From Shinella sp. UYSO24 (lineage in GTDB: Bacteria; Pseudomonadota; Alphaproteobacteria; Rhizobiales; Rhizobiaceae), in NCBI GenBank assembly GCA_902167985.1, contig CABHNZ010000003.1:248001-312000 (forward strand): a stretch of 64,000 nucleotides of DNA. The letters are read 5' to 3'. The notes beneath the pieces are model-generated. The model worked only from the letters and a program-made list of their open reading frames with translations, was not told the DNA's origin and did no database searches. The position numbers and the translations under genes are program-made. Shown piece by piece: positions 18,473 through 29,101 of the stretch; within the stretch, counting starts at the first letter, position 1, and each line of letters starts with the position of its first letter.

Positions 18473-20475
18473 TTACACCTGCTTTGCGAGCAGTTCGGTA
18501 CGCTCGTTTTCCACTGCCGTCACTTCTTCGGCCGGAATGTGGAAATCGCGATCGTAGTTGAAGGTGTGCCAGATGCCGAGACCGATCATGATCACGAAGG
18601 ACACGGCAGCGAGCCACCAGATGTACCAGATCAGGGCGAAACCGCAGATCAGGGCGAAGAAGGCGAGGATCGCACCCATGCCGGTGTTCTTCGGCATATG
18701 GATCGGGATGTAGCCTTCCAGCGGACGCACGTAACCGCGTTCCTTCATGTCATACCAGCTGTCGTGATCGTAGACGACCGGCGTGAAGGCGAAGTTGTAC
18801 TGCGGCGGCGGCGAAGACGTCGACCATTCCAGCGTACGGCCACCCCACGGGTCACCGGTCACGTCCTTGAGCTCTTCACGTTTCCGGAAGGAGACGACGA
18901 GCTGGATGAGGAAACAGGCGATACCGAGAGCGATCAGCACGGCGCCGAAGGCGGCGATGATGAACCAGATCTGCAGCGAAGGATCTTCGAACTGCGAGAC
19001 GCGGCGGGTCACGCCCATCAGGCCGAGCACGTAGAGCGGCATGAAGGCGAAGTAGAAGCCGATCAGCCAGAACCAGAAGGACAGCTTGCCCCAGAATTCG
19101 TCCAGCTTGAAGCCGAAGGCTTCGGGAACCAGTAGTTCACGCCTGCCAGCATGCCGAACAGAACACCGCCGATGATGACGTTGTGGAAGTGGGCAATCAG
19201 GAAGAGCGAGTTGTGGAGCACGAAGTCAGCCGGCGGAACAGCAAGCATGACGCCCGTCATGCCACCGATGGTGAAGGTCACCATGAAGCCGATCGTCCAG
19301 AGCATCGGAACGTCGTAGCGAACGCGACCGCGATAGATCGTGAACAGCCAGTTGAACAGCTTGGCGCCGGTCGGGATGGAGATGATCATCGTGGTGATGC
19401 CGAAGAAGGCGTTCACCGATGCACCCGAACCCATGGTGAAGAAGTGGTGCAGCCATACGATGTACGACAGGACCATGATCACACAGGTTGCGTAGACCAT
19501 CGAGGCATAGCCGAAGAGGCGCTTAGCGGAGAAAGTCGCAACGATTTCCGAGAAGATACCGAAAGCCGGCAGGATCAGGATGTAGACTTCCGGGTGGCCC
19601 CAGATCCAGATCAGGTTCACGTACATCATCGGGTTGCCGCCGAAGTCGTTCGTGAAGAAGTTCGTGCCGATATAGCGGTCAAGCGTGAGCAGGACCAGCG
19701 TCGCGGTCAGGATCGGGAAGGAAGCTACGATCAGGATGTTGGTGCAGAGGGCTGTCCAGGTGAAGATCGGCATCTTCATGAAGGTCATGCCCGGGGCACG
19801 CATCTTCACGATCGTGGCGATCAGGTTGATACCCGACAGGGTCGTACCCACACCGGCAATCTGCAGACCCCAGATGTAATAGTCGACACCGACACCCGGG
19901 CTGTATGCGGCACCCGACAGCGGCGGATAGGCCAGCCAGCCGGTACGTGCGAACTCACCGACGAACAGCGAGATCATGACGAGGATGGCACCGGCAGTCG
20001 TCATCCAGAACGAGAAGTTGTTCAGGAAGGGGAACGACACGTCGCGAGCGCCGATCTGCAGCGGCACGACGAAGTTCATGAAGCCCGTCACGAAAGGCAT
20101 CGCGACGAAGAAGATCATGATCACGCCATGGGCGGTGAAGACCTGGTCATAGTGGAAGGGCGGAAGATACCCTTCATTGCCGTTGAAGGCGATTGCCTGC
20201 TGGAGGCGCATCATGATGGCGTCGGCGAAGCCGCGAAGCAGCATCACGATGGCCAGGATGATGTACATGATGCCGATTTTCTTGTGGTCGATGCTGGTTA
20301 CCCAGTTATGCCACAACGGCCCCCAGAACTTGAGGTAGGTGATGAGTGCGAGCATCGCGACGCCACCAACGGCAACCGCGGCGAATGTCGCGACAAGGAT
20401 GGGCTCGTGGTAGGGGATCGCGTCGAGCGTCAACCTACCAAAGATCATCTTTTGAATGTCAGGATCCGAAAACAT
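18473..20475 (-). CDS. cyoB: Cytochrome o ubiquinol oxidase subunit I (frame broken once)
   Basis: About 667 residues, the catalytic heme-copper subunit. Ligands and channels are visible: AHGVIMIFF for the low-spin heme, [14 protein letters not shown] with the CuB histidine and cross-linked tyrosine, [10 protein letters not shown] with two CuB histidines, and [12 protein letters not shown] with the heme histidines. The frame breaks near 19120, where AAGGCCTTC is read as AAGCCTTC ([15 protein letters not shown]); everything else is intact. It lies between cyoA and cyoC. The break in a central respiratory gene with both halves pristine argues for sequence error. Confidence 0.93.
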
Positions 20476-20524
20476 GGATGGGGTAATCCGTCTGTTCGTT
20501 ATTCTATAGGCGCGTCAAGCCGCG

Positions 20525-21669
20525 TCAGTTCTTGGAATGCGCAGCGGCGCCGTGTGCGTCGCCATGGTTCATCCCCGGCATGTCAGCCATGCCGGACGTG
20601 GTTGCCATTGCTTCCTTTTGCGGAGCACCCGTGTTCATGCTGCTTTCGGCCGCGGGCGCGTCGTTCAGCGACGGGCCATGCGGCGCGCCGTATTCGTCGA
20701 TCGGAGCTGCGTTATACTTCAGCTTCTCAACGTTTTCGTGGCTTTCCTTGCCTGCACCGCCGGTCATGTCGATATGCATCATTTCATCCATGCACATCTT
20801 GCCCGGTTCCGCACACATGTTGAGGATGCGGTGGAAGAGGTCCTTGTCGGCCGAGGCGTAGTAGGTGGCCGGAACCTTCTGGCTCGGCTTTTCAAGCTTC
20901 AGGTAGGCGTCGGTATTGAGCGCCGTGCCGTTCTGCTTGACCTTGGCAACCCACTGGTCGAAGCCGGCCTGGTCGAGACCGTGGAACTTGAACCGCATGT
21001 GCGAGAAGCCCGGACCGGAGAAGTTGGCCGAGAAGCCTTCATACTCGCCGGCATGGTTGATGACGGCGTGCAGCTTCGTGTTCATGCCCGGCATGGCGTA
21101 GATCTGGCCGGCGAGAGCAGGAACGTAGAAGGAGTTCATCACCGAGGTCGAGGTGATCTCGAAATTGATCGGGGTATCGACGGGAGCGGCCAGTTCGTTG
21201 ACCGTGGCGATGCCGAGATCCGGATAGAAGAACAGCCACTTCCAGTCGAGCGCGACGACCTGTACGCGCAGCGGCTTGGTTTCGGCCGTGACCGGGCGCC
21301 TTCGGCGATACGGTCGAGCGGACGGTAGGGGTCCAGCTGATGGGTGCTGATCCAGGTGATGGCACCGAGGGCAATGATGATGGCCAGCGGCGCTGCCCAG
21401 ATCACCACCTCAAGGCGGGTAGAATGGTGCCAGTTGGGATCATACTTGGCGCTGGTATTCGACCCGCGGTAGTGCCAGGCGAAATACAGCGTGAGGAAGA
21501 TGACCGGCACGATGATCAACAGCATGAGGATCGTCGAGACGATAATCAGGTCACGCTGCTGGATTGCGATGTCTCCCGAGGGCGACATGACGACCATGTC
21601 GCAACCCGAAAGGAACGGAATGGTTGCTGCTAATGAAAGCTGGCAAAGACGCTTCAACATTTTTGACAT
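20525..21669 (-). CDS. cyoA: Cytochrome o ubiquinol oxidase subunit II (frame broken once)
   Basis: About 381 residues. A lipoprotein signal precedes the lipobox cysteine (IPFLSGC, residue about 21). Two membrane segments follow, then a cupredoxin-like periplasmic domain without the CuA ligands, as expected for quinol oxidases (NSFYVPALAGQIYAMPGM). The C-terminal 50 residues are rich in methionine and histidine (MADMPGMNHGDAHG), possibly metal-binding. The frame breaks near 21300 (AEGRPVTAETKPLRV needs one C in GAAGGCGCCC). The start MSKMLKRL is weakly supported by its ribosome site. First gene of the operon. Confidence 0.92.
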
Positions 21670-21971
21670 CGATCTGCTCGAAACTTGCGATTTATCTAGT
21701 CGGCCTAAAGGAGCGACACCCCATTCTCCATGAGGTGATTTGTCGCATGCACAATAATGTCGCGTCGCGGCTGAAGGTCGGACTTGTCGCAGGCGACGAT
21801 TTGCCACCTGCTGTCCCGAACAAGTCTATGAATGAGGCTCACTCGAGAGTGGCACCTGCTTAGCTCAACTCGAGGACGAAAGCATTATTTATTCTCAAAA
21901 AAACCTTGATTGACAGAAAGGCCCGGCAACATTCTCATATATGTGCGGATTTTGAAGAAGGAGGCTTCAAT
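21670..21971. promoter_or_regulatory. Divergent promoter region between cyoA and an MFS gene
   Basis: A 302-base gap between divergent genes, so promoters for both are expected. The right part (21880-21920) is AT-rich, with TTATTTATTCTCAAAAAAACCTTG. I find no FNR-type TTGAT-N4-ATCAA box and no CtrA box. GAAGGAGGCTTCAAT before 21972 is a strong ribosome site for the MFS gene. Confidence 0.4.
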
Positions 21972-23315
21972 ATGGCGCATGCTCTAAGTCCATCTTCCAC
22001 GACCATGGAACAGGACGCCCGGCACATTCATGAGGACAAGCCGGTCTCGCCTGGAAACGTCGCCATCGGCGTGGTCATCGGCAGAACGTCGGAGTTTTTC
22101 GACTTCTTCGTCTACGGCATTGCTTCCGTTCTCGTTTTTCCCAGGCTTATCTTTCCATTCGCTCCCGATCCCGTCACCGGAACCCTTTATGCCTTCGCGT
22201 TTTTCTCGCTGGCATTTCTGGCCCGGCCGGTAGGGTCCGTAGCCTTCATGTGGGTCGACCGCACCTATGGTCGCGGCACGAAACTGACTTTGGCGCTGCT
22301 CATTCTGGGAGGTTCGACAGCGTCCATGGCCTTTCTGCCGGGCTATGAGACGATCGGGGTCTGGGCACCGATCCTGCTCGCGGTCTTCCGTCTCGGGCAG
22401 GGATTTGCCCTTGGCGGAGCATGGGACGGGCTTGCATCGCTGCTTGCCATCAACGCGCCGCCGAATCGCCGCGGCTTCTATGCAATGGTGCCGCAATTGG
22501 GAGCGCCTGTCGGCTTTGCGCTTGCAAGTGCACTGTTCGGCTACTTCGTCGTCAGCCTGTCGACGGCTGATTTCCTCGATTACGGTTGGCGCTATCCGTT
22601 CTTCTGTGCCTTCGCGATCAACGTCGTCGCGCTCTTCGCGCGGCTGCGGATCGTCGCCTCGCCCGAATTCGGCAAGGCGCTGGAAAGCCATGAACTGGAA
22701 GCACAGCCTGTGCTCCGGGTCCTTCAGGTCCATGGGCTCGACATCGTTCTCGGCGCTTTCGTGCCGCTTGCGAGCTTTGCCATGTTCCACCTTGTCACCA
22801 TCTTCCCGTTGAGCTGGGTGACATTGTTCGGCGGGCAAACGGCGGGCCACTTCCTGTTCATGCAGGTCGTGGGCGCAGCCGTGGGCTTTGCAGCGATCGT
22901 CGTATCGGGGCTGATGGCAGACAGGCTCGGGCGTCGCCGGCAATTGCTGATCGGGGCGATCATCATCGCGCTCTTCAGCTTCACGGCGCCGTTCCTGCTC
23001 AATGCCGGCCGCACGGGTCAGGATGCCTTCATCATCCTCGGCTTCGCGATCCTCGGCCTGTCCTTTGGTCAGGCCTCGGGTGCGGTATCCTCGCGCTTCG
23101 GGCCTACCTACCGTTATACGGGCTCGGCGCTCACCTCCGACCTCGCGTGGCTGGTGGGAGCAGGCTTCGCACCGCTGGTGGCGCTGGGGCTTGCCAGCAG
23201 CGTCGGCATCATCCTGATCGGCGGTTATCTGATCTCGGGCGCCATCTGCACCATTCTGGCGCTGATGCTGACCCGCGCCCTCGACAATTCGATGGAGCCG
23301 ACCGGCCGGCCATAG
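21972..23315 (+). CDS. MFS transporter, metabolite:H+ symporter type
   Basis: A 447-residue major facilitator protein with twelve hydrophobic segments. ATG 21972 is chosen for the near-perfect GAAGGAGG site; an upstream in-frame start is not needed. The N-terminal motif GRTSEFFDFFVYGIASVLVF and the loop motif DRTYGRGTKL between segments 2 and 3 place it near the dicarboxylate/shikimate/proline (MHS) group. A second such loop is MADRLGRRRQLL. The substrate is unknown. It is divergent from cyoABCD and converges on ftsK. The frame is intact. Confidence 0.8.
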   Translation: MAHALSPSSTTMEQDARHIHEDKPVSPGNVAIGVVIGRTSEFFDFFVYGIASVLVFPRLIFPFAPDPVTGTLYAFAFFSLAFLARPVGSVAFMWVDRTYGRGTKLTLALLILGGSTASMAFLPGYETIGVWAPILLAVFRLGQGFALGGAWDGLASLLAINAPPNRRGFYAMVPQLGAPVGFALASALFGYFVVSLSTADFLDYGWRYPFFCAFAINVVALFARLRIVASPEFGKALESHELEAQPVLRVLQVHGLDIVLGAFVPLASFAMFHLVTIFPLSWVTLFGGQTAGHFLFMQVVGAAVGFAAIVVSGLMADRLGRRRQLLIGAIIIALFSFTAPFLLNAGRTGQDAFIILGFAILGLSFGQASGAVSSRFGPTYRYTGSALTSDLAWLVGAGFAPLVALGLASSVGIILIGGYLISGAICTILALMLTRALDNSMEPTGRP

Positions 23316-23387
23316 CAAAAAACACATCGGCCCGAAAATCAGGAGGGATTTTCGCGATCATCATTTCGAAGAGATCGCGTGGCAGCG

Positions 23388-26300
23388 TCAGCCCTCGAAA
23401 CCGGACGGATCGCTGCCGCCATCACCACCGCCGGCAATGATCGAACGCTTGCCGACGTGGTTGGCCGGACCAACAAGGCCTTCCTGTTCCATCCGCTCGA
23501 CCAGCGAGGCCGCACGGTTGTAACCGACCGAGAGGCGGCGCTGGATGTAGGAGGTCGAGCACTTCTTGTCGCGCAGCACCACCTTGACGGCGCGCTCGTA
23601 GAGATCGTCGCCATCCTCCTCGCCCATGGAGGACTTGTCGAAGACCGGCGCGTCCTCTTCCTTGGCAGGCGCCTCTTCCGTATCCTCGGTGACGGTGCCG
23701 AGATATTCCGGACGGCCCTGCATCTTCAGATGTGCGACGATGCCCTCGACTTCCTGATCCGAGACGAATGGGCCGTGGACGCGGGCGATGCGCCCTCCCC
23801 CCATCATATGCAGCATGTCGCCCTGGCCGAGCAGGTTTTCGGCCCCCTGCTCGCCGAGGATCGTGCGGCTGTCGATCTTCGATGTGACCTGGAAGGAAAT
23901 GCGCGTCGGGAAGTTGGCCTTGATCGTGCCGGTGATGACATCGACGGACGGACGCTGGGTTGCCATGATGAGGTGGATACCGGCCGCACGCGCATCTGCG
24001 CCAGACGCTGGATGGCTCCTTCGATATCCTTGCCGGCGACCATCATCAGGTCTGCCATTTCGTCGACGATGATGACGATATAGGGCAGCGGCGAAAGATC
24101 CAGTTCCTGATCCTCGAACACCGTCTCGCCGGTCGCCCGGTCGAAACCGGTCGGCACGCTGATGGTGATCGTCTCTTCCTTCTGGCGGGCAGCGGCCACA
24201 CGGACATTGTAGCCATCGATATTGCGCACGCCGAGGCGCGACATCTTGCGATAGCGATCCTCCATCTCGCGCACGGCCCATTTCAGCGCCAGAACGGCCT
24301 TCTTCGGATCGGTGACGACAGGGGTCAGGAGATGCGGAATACCGTCATAGATCGACAGTTCCAGCATCTTCGGGTCGACCATGATCAGGCGGCATTCATC
24401 CGGGCGCATCCGGTAGAGAAGCGACAGGATCATGGTGTTGACCGAGACCGACTTGCCCGAACCGGTCGTGCCGGCCACGAGAAGATGCGGCATCTTGGCG
24501 AGATCGGCGATGACAGGCTCGCCGCCGATCGTCTTGCCGAGGCAGAGCGGCAGGCGGAAACCGGTCCGCACATAGGGCTCGCTCTCGATCAGCTCGCGGA
24601 AATAGACGGTTTCGCGAACCGGGTTCGGCAATTCGATGCCGATGACATTGCGGCCGGGCACGACGGCGACACGCGCCGAAAGCGCCGACATGGAGCGGGC
24701 TATATCATCCGACAGGCCGATGACGCGCGAGGACTTGACGCCCGGCGCCGGCTCGAATTCGTAGAGCGTGACGACCGGACCGGAGCGCACGTCGACGATC
24801 TCGCCCTTGATGCCGAAATCTTCCAGCACGCTTTCGAGCAGGCCGGCGCTCTGTTCCAGCATTTCCTGCGTCATCACGGTGGCCTGCATGCCCTGCGGCT
24901 CCTGCAGGAGACCCGGTGACGGATATTCGTATTCATCGGCATCGGGCAGAGCGACATCAAGCGTGGCCATCAGCGTCGCCGGGCGGCGCTGCGGGCGAAT
25001 TGCCATGGATGCCGGCTTCTGGACGCTCGGGCGGGCGGGCGCAGCTTCGATGGCGACGGGCTCTTCGACAGGCTCGACAACTGCCGGAGCGAGCTGCTCG
25101 GCAACCGGCATCGGCGTGTTGAACGCCGCCGCAGCCACCCAGGGCGCCACGAAGGGAGCCGCCGAGATGGTGGCGACCGAAGGCGCCGCCAATGGCGCGG
25201 AAGACGGGACGGCCTGTGCCTGTGGCTGCTGTGCGGCAAGTGGCGAGATATCGCCAGCTACCGGTGCAGCCGCGCCAGCTTCGGCAGGGGCGGAACGGTC
25301 TGCAGAGGCGGCAGGCGCGGCAGCGGCAGCCTGTTCCGGCGCCTGAGGGGCTCCGGTCGGCGAGCGCAAGGTCATCGCACGGTAGCGAAGAACCGCAGCA
25401 CCTTCATCCGCCGCTGCGGTGATTGCCGGTGCCGCCGGGCGCGAGGCGGGCGCGGAGGAAGCAGGAGCGAGAGCGGCACGACGAGTATAGCCACTATGGG
25501 ACGTCGCGCTGTGGGTGACGACAGGCGCTGCGGCATGGCAGGTACGGTAGCTGCCGGACCGGCCACTCCCGGATTGCTGAAATAGGCCCGCGGCATGGTG
25601 GCCGTCTGGGCTGCCTGGGCTGCCTGGGCCGTCTGGGCAAAATCACGCACGAAGGACTGCGCGGCATGCGCCTGCACCGGAGCGGCAGCGATCGATCGCG
25701 CAGAAGCGCGGACCGGCTGGGCGGCGGGTACCGAGGCAGGCGCTGCGCTGTCGTCATTGGCAGCAAGGCCGAGGCTCATCACCTCCCAGAGAAGATGATC
25801 CGGCAGATTGACGATCGACGGCAGACGCGGCGTTTCAACGGCAGCGGCAGGAGCAGGCTCCGCTGACGGCGCGACGACCGGCTCGGCCGGCTGAGCCGGG
25901 CGAATGTCGGAAGCGACTACCGGCGGCACGGTGATCGGTGCCACGGCACTGGCGGTGGCCGGGATGGACGGAGCAACGTCGACGACAGGCTGCGTTTCCG
26001 CCGCCGGCTTGGGGACAGGGCGCTTATAGAGAAGCGGCGGCAGACCGGAAGGCTTGAAGACCGGGCGCGGCGGAACGGCAGCCTTCACCTCGCTCTCGGA
26101 GACGAGCGATTGCGATGCCGCTGGCGAAACGTCGTTTTCCGACGGCTGGCCGTAGCCGGCATGATATTGGCTCGGGTCAAACTCGGCATTCGCACCTGCA
26201 GCCTGCTGCACGCCATCCCGATACGGCACGGGCGACATCGGCGCCTGACCGGAAAATTCACGCTGCAATTCGCTCACCAGCGCACGCGCGCCCGGGGCCG

Positions 26301-26718
26301 CGGTGGCGGCCAGCGCCTCGGCAAGCAAGGCGGGCGAGACGCGCTGGGAGGCCTTGGCATCGACGTAGGCGCGTGTCAGATCCGGCGTATGATCGACCGT
26401 CATCGTTGCCATGAAGGGCTGGGCTGTCATCTGTTCAAGTTCGCCGACGGACATCGGTACTTCATGCTGCGACACGGTTTCCGTCGCAGCAACGGTTTCC
26501 GGCTGAAGACGTTTCGGCAGGGCATTTTCCGGCGTGCGGGTGAAGCGGACATTCGGGCCGAGCACGAAGGCATGCTGCCAGACGGGCAGTTCCGCGAGTT
26601 CCTTCGCGTGCTGCTGGGCTGCCTGCCTTACGAGTTCCTGCCTGTCCTGGGCCATCTGCGCCTCGTCCTCTTCTGCGTTGTTGTTGAAACCATCGAAATT
26701 GGAGCGAGACAGACGCAT
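23388..26718 (-). CDS. ftsK: FtsK/SpoIIIE-type DNA translocase without membrane anchor (frame broken twice)
   Basis: About 1110 residues after repair. The first 600 or so are a low-complexity Ala/Pro/Val/Gln-rich linker with no membrane segment, unlike standard FtsK with four. The motor follows: alpha-beta region from [20 protein letters not shown], Walker [15 protein letters not shown], Walker [15 protein letters not shown], and [15 protein letters not shown]. The C-terminal gamma domain that reads KOPS-like sites is [20 protein letters not shown], then [20 protein letters not shown]. Bases are lost near 25530 ([12 protein letters not shown]) and 23993 (LAQMARAAGIH). It pumps DNA at the septum and aids chromosome dimer resolution. 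A second, anchored FtsK elsewhere in the genome is likely. Confidence 0.85.
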
Positions 26719-26889
26719 GGATTGGCAACACCGATGACAATTGAAACGACCGTGGTGAAGGGAATGAAATAGAAAATAAACCTTAACCGGTCGTTTCCGA
26801 ACCGCCCTTCAACGACGCTCCGACGTCAATAAGCTGACGCTCATGCAAAAATGAGACACCCGCCCCGCTTGTGACGGTGGATAAGACGA
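26719..26889. promoter_or_regulatory. Upstream region of ftsK
   Basis: About 170 bases before the ftsK start, up to the min terminator. It holds a single TTAACC half-box near 26780 but no complete CtrA pattern. Nothing else is recognisable. Confidence 0.3.
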
Positions 26890-26931
26890 GAAAGGCCCGC
26901 AAGCCGATTAAACCGGCATTACGGGCCTTTC
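26890..26931 (-). terminator. Terminator of minCDE
   Basis: GAAAGGCCCG at 26890-26899 pairs with CGGGCCTTTC at 26922-26931, and an inner GCCG/CGGC pair strengthens the hairpin. On the minus strand the stem ends in CTTTCTCG. It lies 41 bases past the minE stop and should also shield ftsK from min readthrough. Confidence 0.75.
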
Positions 26932-26971
26932 TTCTCAATGACTTAACAGCAGTATCGGCGAAGGGCTGCGC

Positions 26972-27232
26972 TTAGGCGGCCTGCGTTACCGCGTTGAGCG
27001 GGATCTCGACGTCGATTTCGAGGATGGAGACATGTTCGTCGCCATCCATCTTAACCTTTACGCGGTCGTGGTCGAGTTCCACATGCCGCGCGATGACGGC
27101 AAGAATTTCCTCGCGCAGCTGGGCGACGAGGTCGGAGCCGGCCGGAGCGCGCTCATGGGCGAGCAGCACCTGCAGCCGCTCGCGGGCGGTCGGAGCCGAC
27201 CGCTGCTTGCGAAAGAGGTTGAACACGCTCAT
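26972..27232 (-). CDS. minE: Cell division topological specificity factor MinE
   Basis: An 86-residue MinE. The N-terminal amphipathic membrane helix reads [20 protein letters not shown]. The MinD-binding stretch is [11 protein letters not shown], and the dimer beta domain continues to [12 protein letters not shown]. It drives pole-to-pole MinD oscillation that keeps the division septum at midcell. It overlaps the end of minD by four bases. Length and sequence are typical of rhizobial MinE. Confidence 0.95.
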   Translation of the reverse strand: MSVFNLFRKQRSAPTARERLQVLLAHERAPAGSDLVAQLREEILAVIARHVELDHDRVKVKMDGDEHVSILEIDVEIPLNAVTQAA

Positions 27233-28044
27233 GCGGCCTTCCTTCCGAAGATCTTGCCGAAGATGCCGCGCTTTTCGCCCGGGATGGTGACCGGCAGCTG
27301 TTCACCGGTGAGGCGGCGCACTGCATCGAAATAGGCCATAGCGGGTGCGCTTCGGGCATCCGCCAGCGTGACTGGCGAGCCGAGGTTGGAGGCGCGCAGC
27401 ACGTCGGTGCTTTCCGGGATGATACCGATCAGCGGGATCGACAGAATGTCGAGGACATCATCGACCTTGAGCATGTCGCCGCGCTCGGCGCGAGCCGAAT
27501 CGTAGCGGGTCAGCAGCAGGTGCTTCTCGATCCTCTCGCCGCGTTCCGCCTTCGCCGTCTTGGCGTCGAGCAGGCCGATGATGCGATCCGAATCGCGAAC
27601 CGAGGAGACTTCCGGGTTGGTCACGACGACGGCAACATCTGCGTGACGCATGGCAAGCGTCGCGCCGCGCTCGATACCGGCCGGGCTGTCGCAGACGATC
27701 CAGTCGAAATAGCGCTTCAGGTCGTTCATGACGATCTCGACACCTTCAGGCGTCAGGGCGTCCTTGTCACGCGTCTGCGAGGCGGGCAGGAGGAAGAGGT
27801 TCTCCAGCCGCTTGTCGCGGATCAGCGCCTGCGGCAGCTTCGCGTCGCCCTGGATGACGTTGACGATGTCATAGACGACGCGGCGCTCTGCACCCATGAC
27901 GAGGTCGAGGTTACGCAGGCCGACGTCAAAATCCACGACCGCGACCTTCTCGCCGCGCTGGGCGAGGGCCGCGCCCAAGGCCGCTGTCGAGGTGGTCTTG
28001 CCGACGCCGCCCTTGCCGGACGTCACTACGATGACTTTCCCCAT
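27229..28044 (-). CDS. minD: Septum site-determining ATPase MinD
   Basis: A 271-residue deviant Walker ATPase. The P-loop is [15 protein letters not shown] (lysines at both KGG and GKT). Further marks are [30 protein letters not shown] and a C-terminal membrane-targeting helix, [13 protein letters not shown]. MinD recruits MinC to the membrane and is released by MinE. The start [10 protein letters not shown] is set by AGGAGATCAAG; an upstream in-frame ATG is not needed. It lies 32 bases after minC and overlaps minE. The frame is intact. Confidence 0.95.
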   Translation of the reverse strand: MGKVIVVTSGKGGVGKTTSTAALGAALAQRGEKVAVVDFDVGLRNLDLVMGAERRVVYDIVNVIQGDAKLPQALIRDKRLENLFLLPASQTRDKDALTPEGVEIVMNDLKRYFDWIVCDSPAGIERGATLAMRHADVAVVVTNPEVSSVRDSDRIIGLLDAKTAKAERGERIEKHLLLTRYDSARAERGDMLKVDDVLDILSIPLIGIIPESTDVLRASNLGSPVTLADARSAPAMAYFDAVRRLTGEQLPVTIPGEKRGIFGKIFGRKAA

Positions 28045-28076
28045 CTTGATCTCCTGTTGTCCGGCGCTGTCCCGGC

Positions 28077-28825
28077 TCAAATGAGTGTCTCTGCCATGAT
28101 GATGTCGCCTTCCAGCCAGAGCTGGACGGGACGTCCGCCGAAGTCCTGATCCATGTCCTCGGCCATCTTGTAGATGCCGTCGATTGCGATCAGCTCGGCT
28201 TCGAGCTTGGTGCAGAATATGCGTGCCTGGGCATTGCCGAGGGAGCCGGCCATCGCCCTGCCCCTCAATGTCCCATAGATATGGATCGACCCGCCGGCGA
28301 TGACTTCGGCACCGGAGGCGACCGAACCGATGACGGTGACGTCACCCTCCGGAAAGATCACCGACTGGCCCGAACGGATCGGTTCGCTGATGACGATCGA
28401 CTGGGTGACCGCGCGTGTCTCGGCAACAGCCTTCGGCTTTTCGGCCTCAGGCTCCGGCGCGTTGCGCAGTTCCACCTTGGGCGCCTCGTCCTCCGCCACG
28501 TCGACGTCGGCTGCCGGGCGCCCACCCTTCATCAGGGGCGGCATGGTCGGACGACCTGCGAGGGGCGTGCGCCTTCAATGCCCATGATGCGGACATTGCG
28601 CTCGCCCAGCTGCTCGATCAGCTCGGACAGACCCTTGCGGTCGATATCGAGATCGGCAACGTCGAGAACGACGGGCCGGCCGAGAAAGAAGCCCGCAGAG
28701 CGGGCTGCCAGATCATCAAGCTGGACGAGCCATTCGTCCAGCGGTGCCTCCGGGGTGAGGACGACCGCGAGAAAAGAGCGGCCCTTGATGCGGATAGAGC
28801 GAGCGTCTGTTAGCACTTTGGTCAT
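28077..28825 (-). CDS. minC: Septum site-determining protein MinC (frame broken once)
   Basis: About 249 residues. The N-terminal FtsZ-inhibiting domain begins MTKVLTDARSIRIKGRSFLA. A linker follows, then the C-terminal beta-helix MinD-binding domain (VTQSIVISEPIRSGQ, GSVASGAEVIAGGSIHIYGT, LRGRAMAG). The frame breaks near 28552, between GARPSQV and MPPLMKGGRP, where one base is missing. MinC blocks FtsZ polymerisation away from midcell. It heads minCDE and has a perfect CtrA box 44 bp upstream, fitting cell-cycle control. Confidence 0.93.
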
Positions 28826-28868
28826 CTACGTAAACAAATCGTTGATGCGAGATGTACCTTTTGGATGG

Positions 28869-28884
28869 TTAACAAATGGTTAAC
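28869..28884 (-). promoter_or_regulatory. CtrA box upstream of minC
   Basis: TTAACAAATGGTTAAC is an exact TTAA-N7-TTAAC match, 44 bp before the minC ATG. CtrA is reported to control min genes in Sinorhizobium, so the site fits known biology. It also lies 218 bp before htpG on the other strand, but minC is the likelier target. Confidence 0.7.
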
Positions 28885-29022
28885 GCGAGGCCCAAACAGT
28901 AAACGGGTGGTAAATAAGGGAGGGCCGGAAATGCCTCGCGCAAGCCTCGCTGGCAGCCCTGATTCACACGGGTTTCCGCGGCCCCGAACGCCGTCAAACC
29001 CGGGTATGGACCTCGCGCAACG

Positions 29023-29052
29023 CTTGAAAATTTAACGCGCGCTTGCCAAGTG
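29023..29052 (+). promoter_or_regulatory. Possible heat-shock (RpoH) promoter of htpG
   Basis: CTTGAA at 29023-29028 matches the RpoH -35 element. After 17 bases comes CCAAGTG at 29046, a poor -10 match. It lies 50-80 bases before the htpG ATG. This is a weak candidate based on position and the -35 only. Confidence 0.3.
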
Positions 29053-29101
29053 AGGGGTCACGTTCCGCCAACCCCTATCCGTCAAAGGAGCAATCCCGCC
29101 G

